Below are positions 45,600 to 54,888 of a stretch of 64,000 bases of DNA, piece by piece. Within the stretch, counting starts at the first letter, position 1. Every line of letters starts with the position of its first letter. Position numbers and translations under genes: made by a program. Origin of the DNA: Pseudomonas viridiflava (lineage in GTDB: Bacteria > Pseudomonadota > Gammaproteobacteria > Pseudomonadales > Pseudomonadaceae); contig NZ_RBTP01000036.1 of assembly GCF_003702045.1 (NCBI RefSeq), forward strand, positions 1-64,000. The letters run 5' to 3'. The notes under the pieces were generated by a model that saw only the letters and a list, made by a program, of their open reading frames with translations, did not search any database and had not been told where the DNA came from.

Positions 45600-46859
45600 A
45601 TGCTCGCCCCCGTTCAAATGCTTTCAGCTACGCGTCAGAACCTGTGGCGCCTGACGTTCATCCGTATCCTTGTACTGGCCGCCCAGGCCGGTTCAGTGGG
45701 TATCGCCTGGCTGTTCGACTTTCTTCCGCTGCCGTGGCTGCAATTGTCGATCACCCTGGGCTGTTCGCTGATCCTGTGCGTGCTGACCGCCATACGCTTG
45801 CGCACCTCGTTGCCGCTGACAGAGCTTGAGTACGCGTTGCAACTGGCGCTGGATCTGCTGATTCATAGCGCCTTGCTGTATTACTCGGGCGGCTCGACCA
45901 ACCCGTTCGTTTCCTATTACCTGGTGCCGCTCACCATTGCCGCAGCCACTCTGCCGTGGCGGTATTCGCTGATCCTGTCCGGCTTTGCGCTGGGGCTCTA
46001 CACCTTTCTGATGGTGCAGTCCTATCCGCTGGAAACCTACCCCATCGCCCGTGAAAACATGCAGGTCTACGGCATGTGGTTGAGCTTCGTGCTGGCCGCA
46101 GGGGTCATCACGTTCTTTGCGGCGAAGATGGCTGAAGAACTGCGTCGACAGGAGCAACTGCGCGCCGAGCGACGAGAAGAGGGCTTGCGTGATCAGCAAC
46201 TGCTTGCGGTGGCGACACAGGCCGCAGGTGCCGCCCACGAGCTGGGTACGCCGTTGGCGACCATGAGCGTGCTGCTCAAGGAGATGCGTCAGGACCACAG
46301 CGACCCGGCGTTGCAGGAAGACCTGTCTGTGCTGCAGGAGCAGGTTAAGCAGTGCAAACAGACCCTTCAGCAACTGGTGCGTGCCGCCGAGGCGAACCGG
46401 CGCATGGCGGTGGAGTATCAGCCTGCGACGCAGTGGCTGGACGAGTCGCTCAATCGCTGGCACCTGATGCGCCCGGAAGTGAGCTATCGCTTCCTGAAAC
46501 TGGGCAAGGACGCGGTGCCCATGCTCGCGCCGCCACCGGACCTGACCCAGGCGCTGCTCAACCTGCTCAACAACGCCGCCGATGCCTGTCCCGAGGGGCT
46601 GGAGGTCAATCTGGACTGGGACAGCGCCGAAGTCTGCATCAGTATTCGCGACCACGGCGCCGGTGTGCCGCTGGCCATTGCCGAGCAGATCGGCAAACCA
46701 TTCTTTACTACCAAGGGCAAAGGCTTCGGCCTGGGTCTGTTTCTGAGCAAGGCCAGCGTCACCCGCGCGGGTGGCTCGGTAAAGCTCTACAGTCATGAAG
46801 AAGGCGGTACGCTCACCGAGCTGCGACTGCCCCGTGACACGCGAGGAGATGAAGCATGA
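45600..46859 (+). CDS. roxS: Redox-sensing histidine kinase RoxS (RegB/PrrB family)
   Basis: 419 residues from the ATG at 45600 (AGGAGAG upstream). Six membrane helices in the first about 180 residues, including the RegB quinone-binding heptapeptide pattern GGxxNPF as GGSTNPF (about 98-104). The H-box is AAHELGTPLATM with His213. Cys252 in VKQCKQ sits where RegB has its redox-active Cys. HATPase boxes: NLLNNAADACPEG, DHGAGVP and GKGFGLGLFLSKA. Senses respiratory redox state and phosphorylates RoxR, which overlaps by 4 bp. Confidence 0.92.
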   Translation: MLAPVQMLSATRQNLWRLTFIRILVLAAQAGSVGIAWLFDFLPLPWLQLSITLGCSLILCVLTAIRLRTSLPLTELEYALQLALDLLIHSALLYYSGGSTNPFVSYYLVPLTIAAATLPWRYSLILSGFALGLYTFLMVQSYPLETYPIARENMQVYGMWLSFVLAAGVITFFAAKMAEELRRQEQLRAERREEGLRDQQLLAVATQAAGAAHELGTPLATMSVLLKEMRQDHSDPALQEDLSVLQEQVKQCKQTLQQLVRAAEANRRMAVEYQPATQWLDESLNRWHLMRPEVSYRFLKLGKDAVPMLAPPPDLTQALLNLLNNAADACPEGLEVNLDWDSAEVCISIRDHGAGVPLAIAEQIGKPFFTTKGKGFGLGLFLSKASVTRAGGSVKLYSHEEGGTLTELRLPRDTRGDEA

Positions 46860-47419
46860 GTGACGAAGAGATCCAGGTCGAAGGCGAAGAGCTGCCTCAC
46901 CTGCTGCTGGTCGACGACGACGCAACCTTCACTCGGGTCATGGCCCGCGCCATGAGCCGTCGCGGCTTTCGGGTCAGCACCGCAGGTTCGGCCGAGGAAG
47001 GCCTGATACTGGCGCAGCAGGACATTCCCGAATACGCTGCGCTGGACCTGAAAATGGATGGCGACTCCGGCTTGGTGCTGCTGCCCAAGCTGTTGGAGCT
47101 GGACCCTGACATGCGCGTGGTGATCCTCACCGGCTATTCGAGCATCGCCACCGCCGTGGAGGCCATCAAGCGCGGCGCCTGCAACTACCTGTGCAAGCCT
47201 GCCGACGCCGACGACGTGCTGGCAGCCCTGCTGTCCGAGCATGCCAACCTCGACACGCTGGTGCCTGAAAACCCCATGTCGGTGGATCGCTTGCAGTGGG
47301 AACATATTCAGCGTGTGCTGACCGAGCATGAAGGGAACATTTCGGCGACCGCCAGGGCGCTGGGCATGCATCGCCGCACTCTGCAGCGCAAATTGCAGAA
47401 GCGCCCTGTGCGACGTTAA
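46856..47419 (+). CDS. roxR: Response regulator RoxR (RegA/PrrA family)
   Basis: 187 residues. Receiver domain: LLLVDDDATFTRVMARAM, phosphoacceptor Asp in ALDLKMDGDSG (about 63), VVILTGYSS, and Lys in YLCKPAD. A short linker leads to a Fis-type HTH, GNISATARALGMHRRTLQRK. This is the compact RegA layout. Controls respiratory terminal oxidases and cyanide tolerance in related pseudomonads. Confidence 0.93.
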   Translation: MSDEEIQVEGEELPHLLLVDDDATFTRVMARAMSRRGFRVSTAGSAEEGLILAQQDIPEYAALDLKMDGDSGLVLLPKLLELDPDMRVVILTGYSSIATAVEAIKRGACNYLCKPADADDVLAALLSEHANLDTLVPENPMSVDRLQWEHIQRVLTEHEGNISATARALGMHRRTLQRKLQKRPVRR

Positions 47420-47508
47420 TGAAGGTTTCTTCATAGAGGTCGCCCCGGCGTTTTTTTGCTTCATTGTGACCAGGCATCGTTCTTTTACAGACAGCGAGCC
47501 TGAATTAC

Positions 47509-49242
47509 ATGAAACGCAATGCCGAATACACCGTCGTCAACGACACCGTCAAAGGGGCGTTCTTTCCCCGGGCCTGGAGGCTGATTACGCCGTATTGGCG
47601 CAGTGAAGACAAAACATTGGCCTGGGTGCTTCTGGTTTCCGTGATCGCCCTGTCACTGTTCAGCGTGCAGATGTCAGTGATGTTCAACAGCTGGTACCGC
47701 GAGTTTTACAACGCGCTGCAGAGCAAGGACACCGGGGCGTTTACGCACCTGATCCTGTATTTCAGCGGTCTTGCCGCCATCGCCATTTTCGCTGCGGTGT
47801 ATCGCCTTTACCTCACCCAAATGCTCACCATCCGCTGGCGTCGCTGGCTGACCGAACAGCATTTTGCGCGCTGGCTGGCACACAAAAATTACTACCATCT
47901 GGAGCAGGGCGGCTACACCGACAACCCGGACCAGCGCCTGTCCGAAGACCTCAACGAGTTCACCACCAGTACCCTGCACCTTGGGCTGGGGCTGATGAGC
48001 GCGGTGGTCAGTCTGGTGTCGTTCTCGGTCATTCTGTGGGGCGTGTCGGGCAGCGTCGAACTGTTTGGCATCACTGTTCATGGCTACATGTTTTGGGCAG
48101 CCATGCTCTACGCCATCGTTGGCAGCTTTCTGACCCACTGGATCGGTCGGCGCCTCATTCCCCTGAACAACCAGCAGGAACGTTACGAAGCCGATCTTCG
48201 TTATGCGTTGGTGCGGGTGCGGGAAAATGCCGAAAGCATTGCGCTGTCCGACGGCGAAACGAACGAAAACCAGCGGTTGAGCGGCCGGTTCTCGATGATC
48301 TGGCACAACGTGCTGACCTCGATGAAGGTGCAGAAACGACTGACGTTTTTCACCTCGGGTTACGGCCAGATCGCGATCATCTTTCCGTTCGTGGTCGCAG
48401 CGCCTCGTTACTTCGCAGGCAAAATCGAGCTGGGTGATCTGATGCAGATCAACTCTGCGTTCGGCAACGTGCAAGAGAATTTCAGTTGGTTCATCAGTGC
48501 GTACGACACGCTGGCGTCCTGGCGTGCGACCAGTGATCGCCTGCTGAGCTTTCGTCAGGCCATGACCGATCGTGAAGCCCAGGCTCCGGCCATCGAGCGG
48601 GTGTGCACCGATGATGCGCTGAACGTACACAACCTGGGGCTTACGCTTGCAAGCGGCCGCAAGCTGCTCAGTAATTCATTTCTTCATATCGAGACGGGCG
48701 AGCGGGTCATGCTCAGCGGACGCTCGGGCAGTGGCAAGAGCTCCTTGCTCAGAGCGATCGGCGGGTTATGGCCACAAGGTGCTGGCAGGATCGGCCTGCC
48801 TGCGGGGCAAGCGCTGTTTCTGCCGCAGCGGCCTTATCTGCCCATCGGGACGTTGCGTGACGCCCTGAGTTATCCACATCCGGCCGACAAATACCCGGCT
48901 CAACGATACGTCGATGTGCTGCACACGTGCCGCCTCGAACCGCTGGTGTCGCGACTGGACGAGAGTGACCACTGGCAACGCGTTCTGTCACCCGGCGAGC
49001 AGCAGCGGGTTGCCTTCGCGCGCGCGCTGCTGTTGGCTCCGCAATGGCTGTATATGGATGAAGCGACGTCTGCGATGGATGAAGAGGACGAGGCGGCGAT
49101 GCATAACGCGATCATCGGTCAGATTCCGGGCCTGACCCTGCTCAGCGTGGGGCATCGCAGCAGCCTCAAGCGTTTTCATGGCAGGCATGTGCGGGTTGAA
49201 GAGGGGCAATTGGTCGAGCGGCGCGAGCCTGAATCCGCCTGA
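47509..49242 (+). CDS. SbmA/BacA-like ABC transporter (fused permease and ATPase, YddA type)
   Basis: 577 residues. The N-terminal half has about six helices with the SbmA/BacA-like pattern: FNSWYREFYNALQSKD, WRRWLTEQHFARWLAHKNYY, DNPDQRLSEDLNEF. The ATPase has Walker A GRSGSGKSS (about 405-413), a PQRPYLPIGTLRDALSYP Q-loop, signature LSPGEQQRVAFARAL and Walker B WLYMDEATSAMD. Such proteins import or export cobalamin, peptides or fatty acids; the substrate is unknown. It follows roxR by 89 bp on the same strand and might be under RoxR control. Confidence 0.87.
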   Translation: MKRNAEYTVVNDTVKGAFFPRAWRLITPYWRSEDKTLAWVLLVSVIALSLFSVQMSVMFNSWYREFYNALQSKDTGAFTHLILYFSGLAAIAIFAAVYRLYLTQMLTIRWRRWLTEQHFARWLAHKNYYHLEQGGYTDNPDQRLSEDLNEFTTSTLHLGLGLMSAVVSLVSFSVILWGVSGSVELFGITVHGYMFWAAMLYAIVGSFLTHWIGRRLIPLNNQQERYEADLRYALVRVRENAESIALSDGETNENQRLSGRFSMIWHNVLTSMKVQKRLTFFTSGYGQIAIIFPFVVAAPRYFAGKIELGDLMQINSAFGNVQENFSWFISAYDTLASWRATSDRLLSFRQAMTDREAQAPAIERVCTDDALNVHNLGLTLASGRKLLSNSFLHIETGERVMLSGRSGSGKSSLLRAIGGLWPQGAGRIGLPAGQALFLPQRPYLPIGTLRDALSYPHPADKYPAQRYVDVLHTCRLEPLVSRLDESDHWQRVLSPGEQQRVAFARALLLAPQWLYMDEATSAMDEEDEAAMHNAIIGQIPGLTLLSVGHRSSLKRFHGRHVRVEEGQLVERREPESA

Positions 49243-49281
49243 TGTCGCTTTTGGACTGCGGGGCCGAGCTTTTGGGGTGTG

Positions 49282-49290
49282 ATCATACAA
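49282..49290. promoter_or_regulatory. Candidate operator half-site upstream of the FadR-type regulator
   Basis: ATCATACAA at 49282-49290 is nearly the reverse complement of TTGTACGAT found at 50368-50376 before kdgD (ATCGTACAA, one mismatch). Half-sites of the TTGTAYGAT type suit FadR-branch GntR regulators. Suggests autoregulation and control of kdgD. Confidence 0.35.
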
Positions 49291-49333
49291 CCGCTGAGCT
49301 ATGATTGGCGCTTGTTTAACTGTCCAGAGATCG

Positions 49334-50092
49334 ATGTTGGATATGGAAAATCAAAGCGCTCCGCCCCGCGCCCGCAGAAAACACCGCAGCCTTGCGCAGG
49401 AGCTGGTGACTGAACTGTCCGAGCGTATCCGCAGCGGACAGCTCAAGCGCGGCGATAAATTGCCTACCGAGTCCGCGATCATGGAAGAGCAGGGCGTCAG
49501 TCGCACTGTGGTCCGTGAAGCGATTTCGCGCCTGCAGGCGTCGGGTCTGGTGGAAACACGCCACGGAATCGGCACCTTCGTACTGGACACGCCGAGCCCG
49601 AGCGGCTTCCGGATCGATCCGGCCACCATCGTCACCTTGCGCGATGTGCTTGCGATTCTGGAATTGCGTATCAGCCTGGAGGTGGAGTCCGCGGGGCTGG
49701 CCGCACAGCGTCGCAGCCCCGAGGAACTCGCCGCCATGCGTGCTGCTCTAGACGCGCTGAATGAAAGCGCTGCTCACGCCACCGATGCCGTGGCGTCCGA
49801 CTTCCAGTTTCACCTGCAGATTGCGCTGTCGACCGGTAATCGCTACTTCACCGACATCATGACCCACCTGGGCACCAGCATCATTCCGCGCACGCGGCTG
49901 AATTCTGCGCGCCTGGCCCATGACGATCAGCAGCACTATATGGATCGGCTCAGCCGCGAGCACGAGGAAATCTACGAGGCCATCGCTCGTCAGGATTCCG
50001 ACGCGGCCCGCGCCGCCATGCGTCTGCACCTGACCAACAGCCGCGAACGCCTGCGCCACGCCCATGAAGAGGCTGAATCGCAGCGGGCTTGA
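49334..50092 (+). CDS. FadR-branch GntR regulator of the galactarate/glucarate genes
   Basis: 252 residues if begun at MLDMENQ (49334, AGAG upstream); the second Met at 49343 is the alternative. Winged HTH: SLAQELVTELSERIRSGQLK, GDKLPTESAIMEEQGVSRTV and VREAISRLQASGLVETRHG. FCD effector domain with DFQFHLQIALSTGN and the metal-binding EHEEIYEAIARQD with HLTNSRERL. Located directly before kdgD, the MFS permease and garD, so likely their repressor, responsive to a sugar acid. Confidence 0.88.
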   Translation: MLDMENQSAPPRARRKHRSLAQELVTELSERIRSGQLKRGDKLPTESAIMEEQGVSRTVVREAISRLQASGLVETRHGIGTFVLDTPSPSGFRIDPATIVTLRDVLAILELRISLEVESAGLAAQRRSPEELAAMRAALDALNESAAHATDAVASDFQFHLQIALSTGNRYFTDIMTHLGTSIIPRTRLNSARLAHDDQQHYMDRLSREHEEIYEAIARQDSDAARAAMRLHLTNSRERLRHAHEEAESQRA

Positions 50093-50442
50093 CGATGCGG
50101 AATGTGGGAGCGGACTTGTCCGCGAATACAGCGTCCAGCCGGTGCATCTTCGTCAGATGCACCGGCTTTCGCGGACAAGTCTGCTACCACGGCATGGAGT
50201 GCGCGCGCGTCATGGCGACCCTTCGATCACGCCTCAATCCGCAGTTATCGTATAACCTTCCGCAATCCCGAATCCCGTCATAGCCCCGCCCGCCGAGGCC
50301 TGTAACCCCATTCATCGCGACGAATCACAAAAACCCGTAAATCCCTGTTGAGGGAATGTATTTTCAGTTGTACGATGACTTACGACATCGGCACTGCCCC
50401 GGTGATCCATTCACAATTTATGTCCCACAGGGTGTTCGAATA
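50093..50442. promoter_or_regulatory. 350-bp gap with kdgD promoter region and operator candidate
   Basis: It holds a REP element (50104-50190) and an AT-richer leader. TTGTACGATGACTTACGACA at 50368-50387 contains the half-site shared with the regulator's own promoter and an imperfect TGT..ACA dyad. A frame open from 50356 joins kdgD but is not needed. Confidence 0.4.
50104..50190. repeat. REP-type palindromic repeat
   Basis: GTGGGAGCGGACTTGTCCGC at the left faces GCGGACAAGTCTGCTACCAC at the right. The centre holds an 11-bp perfect stem GCCGGTGCATC/GATGCACCGGC (50138-50166). Same class as the copy at 9462. Confidence 0.87.
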
Positions 50443-51354
50443 ATGAATCCACAAGAACTGAAGTCCATCCTCTCTTCCGGCCTGCTGTCCTTCCCGGTTA
50501 CCGATTTCAATGCTCAGGGCGACTTCCATCGCGCTGGCTATATCAAGCGTCTCGAGTGGCTGGCCCCGTATGGCGCCAGCGCTCTGTTCGCCGCAGGTGG
50601 CACAGGTGAGTTCTTCTCCCTGGCCGCGAGCGAATACTCCGAAATCATCAAGACTGCCGTCGATACCTGCGCCACTAGCGTGCCGATCCTCGCTGGCGTA
50701 GGCGGTCCTACTCGCCAGGCCATCGAGTACGCTCAAGAAGCCGAGCGTCTGGGCGCCAAAGGCCTGCTGTTGCTGCCGCATTACCTGACCGAAGCCAGCC
50801 AGGACGGCGTTGCCGCCCACGTTGAAGCGGTCTGCAAGTCGGTCAAGATCGGTGTGGTTGTTTACAACCGTAACGTCTGCCGCCTGAACGCTTCGCTGCT
50901 GGAAAAACTGGCCGAGCGCTGCCCGAACCTGATCGGCTACAAGGATGGCCTGGGCGATATTGAACTGATGGTGTCGATCCGCCGCCGTCTGGGCGACCGT
51001 TTCTCCTACCTGGGTGGTCTGCCGACCGCAGAAGTCTACGCAGCGGCCTACAAGGCTCTGGGCGTTCCGGTCTACTCCTCGGCAGTGTTCAACTTCGTCC
51101 CGAAACTGGCGATGGATTTCTACCACGCCATTTCTCGCGACGACCACGAAGCCGTCGGCAAATACATCGATGACTTCTTCCTGCCTTACCTGGAAATCCG
51201 TAACCGCAAAGCGGGCTACGCCGTGAGTATCGTGAAAGCCGGTGCGAAAATCGCAGGCTATGACGCAGGTCCGGTCCGCGCGCCGCTGACCGACCTGACG
51301 CCAGAAGAGTGCGACATGCTCGCAGCGCTGATGGACAAGCAAGGCAAGCAGTAA
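50443..51354 (+). CDS. kdgD: 5-dehydro-4-deoxyglucarate dehydratase
   Basis: 303 residues from [18 protein letters not shown] superfamily barrel. Converts 5-dehydro-4-deoxy-D-glucarate to 2,5-dioxopentanoate with water and CO2 release. Visible: [31 protein letters not shown] before the Schiff-base Lys167 in GYKDGLGD. Complete length. Cotranscription with the MFS gene is interrupted by a terminator. Confidence 0.93.
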   Translation: MNPQELKSILSSGLLSFPVTDFNAQGDFHRAGYIKRLEWLAPYGASALFAAGGTGEFFSLAASEYSEIIKTAVDTCATSVPILAGVGGPTRQAIEYAQEAERLGAKGLLLLPHYLTEASQDGVAAHVEAVCKSVKIGVVVYNRNVCRLNASLLEKLAERCPNLIGYKDGLGDIELMVSIRRRLGDRFSYLGGLPTAEVYAAAYKALGVPVYSSAVFNFVPKLAMDFYHAISRDDHEAVGKYIDDFFLPYLEIRNRKAGYAVSIVKAGAKIAGYDAGPVRAPLTDLTPEECDMLAALMDKQGKQ

Positions 51355-51369
51355 CACCTCTAAAGACCG

Positions 51370-51393
51370 AACCGCTGAGCGATCAGCGGTTTT
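51370..51393 (+). terminator. Rho-independent terminator after kdgD
   Basis: ACCGCTGA (51371-51378) pairs with TCAGCGGT (51383-51390) around GCGA and is followed by TTT. Confidence 0.75.
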
Positions 51394-51519
51394 GTCGTTG
51401 GAACGCATGACCCGTACAGGTAGAAGCTGGCGTCGCCGCGACACTTCTAAGGGGCCTGTAGCGCTGCACCCAAAAACAGATTTACCCGCGTAAAAAAATA
51501 ACTAGTGGGAGTTCAACCG

Positions 51520-52902
51520 ATGCATACGTCCAAGCCGACGCACGTCCGCTATTTGATCCTGCTGATGCTGTTTCTGGTCACCACGATCAACTACGCCGAC
51601 CGTGCCACCATCGCTATCGCCGGTTCAAGCATCCAGAAAGACCTGGGCATCAGTGCCGTCACTCTGGGCTACATTTTCTCTGCATTCGGCTGGGCCTACG
51701 TGGCCGGTCAGATACCCGGTGGCTGGCTGCTCGACCGTTTCGGTTCGAAGAAAGTCTACGCCCTGAGCATTTTCACCTGGTCGCTGTTCACCCTGCTGCA
51801 AGGCTATGTGGGCGAGTTCGGCATCTCCACCGCCATCGTCGCGCTGTTCATGCTGCGCTTCCTGGTGGGCCTGGCCGAAGCGCCATCCTTCCCCGGCAAC
51901 GCACGTATCGTCGCAGCCTGGTTCCCGACCGCCGAACGCGGCACGGCATCCGCCATCTTCAACTCCGCGCAGTACTTCGCCACGGTTCTGTTTGCGCCGC
52001 TGATGGGCTGGATCGTCTACACCTACGGCTGGCAGCACGTGTTCATCGTGATGGGCGCGGCAGGCATCGTTTTCTCCGCCATCTGGATGAAAGTCATCTA
52101 CAGCCCGCGCAACCACCCGCGCATCAACCAGGCCGAGATCGATCACATCGCCAATAACGGCGGCATGGTCGACATGGATCAGGACAAATCGAAGTCGAAG
52201 AAAGACGGCAGCAGCGGTCCGAAATGGGACTACATCAAGCAGTTGCTGACCAACCGCATGATGCTGGGCATCTACCTGAGCCAGTACTGCATCAACGGCA
52301 TCACCTACTTCTTCCTGACCTGGTTCCCGGTGTACCTGGTCCAGGAACGCGGCATGACCATCCTCAAGGCAGGCATCATCGCGTCCCTGCCAGCCATCTG
52401 TGGTTTCATCGGCGGCGTGCTGGGCGGGATCATCTCCGACTACCTGCTGCGCAAGGGCCACTCGCTGACCTTTGCCCGCAAGGCACCGATCATTGGCGGT
52501 CTGCTGCTGTCGACCTCCATCGTGACCTGCAACTATGTCGATATCGAATGGATGGTCGTGGGCTTCATGGCCCTGGCATTTTTCGGCAAAGGCGTGGGCG
52601 CACTGGGCTGGGCTGTCATGTCCGACGTATCGCCCAAGCAGATCGCCGGTTTGAGCGGCGGCCTGTTCAACACCTTCGGTAACATTGCATCGATCACCAC
52701 CCCGATCGTGATTGGTTACATCATCAGCACCACCGGCTCGTTCAAATGGGCACTGGTGTTCGTCGGCGCCAACGCGCTGCTGGCGGTGATCAGTTACATT
52801 TTCATCGTGGGTGAAATCAAGCGTGTGGAATTGATAGAGCCGCCTGTAAAGGGGCCATTGCCGACCGATCCGGCCAGCAACCTTTCCGAAGCAAAATCCT
52901 GA
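51520..52902 (+). CDS. MFS sugar-acid transporter (galactarate/glucarate, GudP/GarP-like)
   Basis: 460 residues from [10 protein letters not shown] (ribosome site GGGAG). Twelve helices. The anion:cation symporter signature region is [20 protein letters not shown], then [20 protein letters not shown] and the [20 protein letters not shown] cytoplasmic loop. Closest known family members carry D-glucarate/D-galactarate. Lies between kdgD and garD, 10 bp before the latter. Confidence 0.88.
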   Translation: MHTSKPTHVRYLILLMLFLVTTINYADRATIAIAGSSIQKDLGISAVTLGYIFSAFGWAYVAGQIPGGWLLDRFGSKKVYALSIFTWSLFTLLQGYVGEFGISTAIVALFMLRFLVGLAEAPSFPGNARIVAAWFPTAERGTASAIFNSAQYFATVLFAPLMGWIVYTYGWQHVFIVMGAAGIVFSAIWMKVIYSPRNHPRINQAEIDHIANNGGMVDMDQDKSKSKKDGSSGPKWDYIKQLLTNRMMLGIYLSQYCINGITYFFLTWFPVYLVQERGMTILKAGIIASLPAICGFIGGVLGGIISDYLLRKGHSLTFARKAPIIGGLLLSTSIVTCNYVDIEWMVVGFMALAFFGKGVGALGWAVMSDVSPKQIAGLSGGLFNTFGNIASITTPIVIGYIISTTGSFKWALVFVGANALLAVISYIFIVGEIKRVELIEPPVKGPLPTDPASNLSEAKS

Positions 52903-52912
52903 GGAAACCGTG

Positions 52913-54466
52913 ATGAACCTGATTCAACATGCCGATTCTCCACGTTACATCCGGCTGCATGCGCTGGATAACGTGGTGGTCGTGGTCAACGACCAGGGTG
53001 TGCCGGCCGGAACCGAATTCGATAACGGCCTGGTGACTGTCGATAACGTACCGCAGAGCCATAAGGTCAGCACCGTTGACCTGGCCGAGGGTGACGCCGT
53101 GATTCGTTACGGCCACACCATCGGCTATGCCCTGCAACCGATACCGCGTGGCAGTTGGGTCAGGGAAGACCAGTTGCGCATGCCGTCAGCGCCTGCGCTC
53201 GACAGCCTGCCGATGTCCGATGCCGTGCCTGCCAAGGGCGAGCCACTGGAAGGCTACACCTTCGAAGGCTATCGCAACGCCGATGGCACCGTGGGCACTC
53301 GTAACATTCTGGGCATCACCACGACCGTGCAGTGCGTGACCGGCGTGCTCGACTTTGCCGTCAAGCGCATCCGCGACGAGTTGCTGCCCAAATACCCGAA
53401 CGTCGATGACGTGGTGGCCCTGACCCACAGCTATGGCTGCGGCGTGGCCATCACCGCCACCGATGCCTATATCCCGATTCGTACCGTGCGCAACCTGGCG
53501 CGCAATCCGAACCTGGGGGGCGAGGCATTGGTGATCAGCCTGGGCTGTGAAAAGCTGCAGGCCGGTCAGGTGATGCACGAGGGCGATAGCTCGGTGGATC
53601 TCAGCGAGCCGTGGCTCTACAAACTTCAGGATTCCAGCCACGGCTTCAATGAAATGGTCGAGCAGATCATGGAGCTGGCCGAGGTGCGCCTGAAGAAGCT
53701 GGACGCGCGTCGTCGCGAGACGGTGCCAGCCTCCGAACTGATTCTGGGCATGCAGTGCGGCGGCAGCGATGCGTTTTCCGGCATCACGGCCAATCCGGCG
53801 CTGGGTTATGCGTCGGATCTGTTGCTGCGTGCGGGCGCGACGGTGATGTTCTCCGAAGTGACCGAAGTGCGCGATGCCATTTATCTGCTGACCTCCCGTG
53901 CGCAAGACCAAGACGTCGCTCAGGCGCTTGTGCGCGAAATGGACTGGTACGACCGTTACCTGGCCAAAGGCGAGGCGGATCGCAGCGCCAACACCACGCC
54001 AGGCAACAAGAAGGGTGGGTTGTCGAACATTGTCGAGAAGTCCCTCGGGTCCATCGTCAAGTCCGGCAGCAGCGCCATTAACGGTGTGCTCGGCCCTGGC
54101 GAGCGGGTCAATGGCAAAGGGCTGATCTTCTGCGCCACCCCGGCCAGTGACTTCGTGTGCGGCACGCTGCAACTGGCCGCCGGGATGAACCTGCATGTGT
54201 TCACCACCGGGCGCGGCACGCCGTACGGTCTGGCGATGGCTCCGGTGGTCAAGGTCTCGACCCGCACCGAACTGGCCCAGCGCTGGCCGGACCTGATCGA
54301 CATCGATGCCGGGCGCATCGCTACCGGACGCGCGAGCATCGAGGACTTGGGTTGGGAGCTGTTCCACTACTACCTGGAAGTGGCCAGCGGCAAGAAAAAG
54401 ACCTGGACCGAGCACTACCGCCTCCACAACGACATCACCCTGTTCAACCCCGCACCGATTACCTGA
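52913..54466 (+). CDS. garD: Galactarate dehydratase
   Basis: 517 residues from the ATG at 52913 (GAGGAAACC before it). An N-terminal SAF domain (about 1-100) with [18 protein letters not shown] is followed by the UxaA/GarD catalytic part: [35 protein letters not shown]-like [20 protein letters not shown], and [20 protein letters not shown]. Metal-dependent dehydration of galactarate to 5-dehydro-4-deoxyglucarate, the substrate of KdgD. No glucarate dehydratase (gudD) is seen in the window. Confidence 0.93.
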   Translation: MNLIQHADSPRYIRLHALDNVVVVVNDQGVPAGTEFDNGLVTVDNVPQSHKVSTVDLAEGDAVIRYGHTIGYALQPIPRGSWVREDQLRMPSAPALDSLPMSDAVPAKGEPLEGYTFEGYRNADGTVGTRNILGITTTVQCVTGVLDFAVKRIRDELLPKYPNVDDVVALTHSYGCGVAITATDAYIPIRTVRNLARNPNLGGEALVISLGCEKLQAGQVMHEGDSSVDLSEPWLYKLQDSSHGFNEMVEQIMELAEVRLKKLDARRRETVPASELILGMQCGGSDAFSGITANPALGYASDLLLRAGATVMFSEVTEVRDAIYLLTSRAQDQDVAQALVREMDWYDRYLAKGEADRSANTTPGNKKGGLSNIVEKSLGSIVKSGSSAINGVLGPGERVNGKGLIFCATPASDFVCGTLQLAAGMNLHVFTTGRGTPYGLAMAPVVKVSTRTELAQRWPDLIDIDAGRIATGRASIEDLGWELFHYYLEVASGKKKTWTEHYRLHNDITLFNPAPIT

Positions 54467-54888
54467 TCGGTCGGGGGGCGACGGCACGCTGCAGGGTGAA
54501 CCGGGACAGACCTGCAGCCCGCTGCTTCGGGCCTTACTGAGGTAACGGTTGTCTATCCGGCAGCTTTGCGCAGGCATTCACACTGGCCTCGTCAATACGG
54601 CAGCCCATGCGGTTGCCGTACTCCCGCAAGTATGTCGTTCGATGCGGACCCACCAGACGATGCCGTGCGAACGCCCAACCTTCACAGTGCGCAACAGCCC
54701 AACCTTGCCCTGCCGGGCCATTTTCTCTATTTGATTGAAAGTGTTAGCGAAATTAACGGCTTCTTTTGTCGCAACAAAGGGGTCAGTATCCGCTGCAGCG
54801 ATGTCGCCTGTTCGGCACATCCGGCCATACCCAATGGCCATCCCACTTTTGATACTGGCCTGCTCACTGTTGGCCAAGGAGACCTTTC
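54467..54888. other. 422-bp gap between garD and the MRJP-like gene
   Basis: GCCCG CTGCTT CGGGC (54519-54534) is a possible terminator hairpin for garD without a T-run. TTTGT CGCA ACAAA (near 54764) is a small hairpin in the leader of the next gene. Open frames here are short and unconvincing. Confidence 0.4.
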
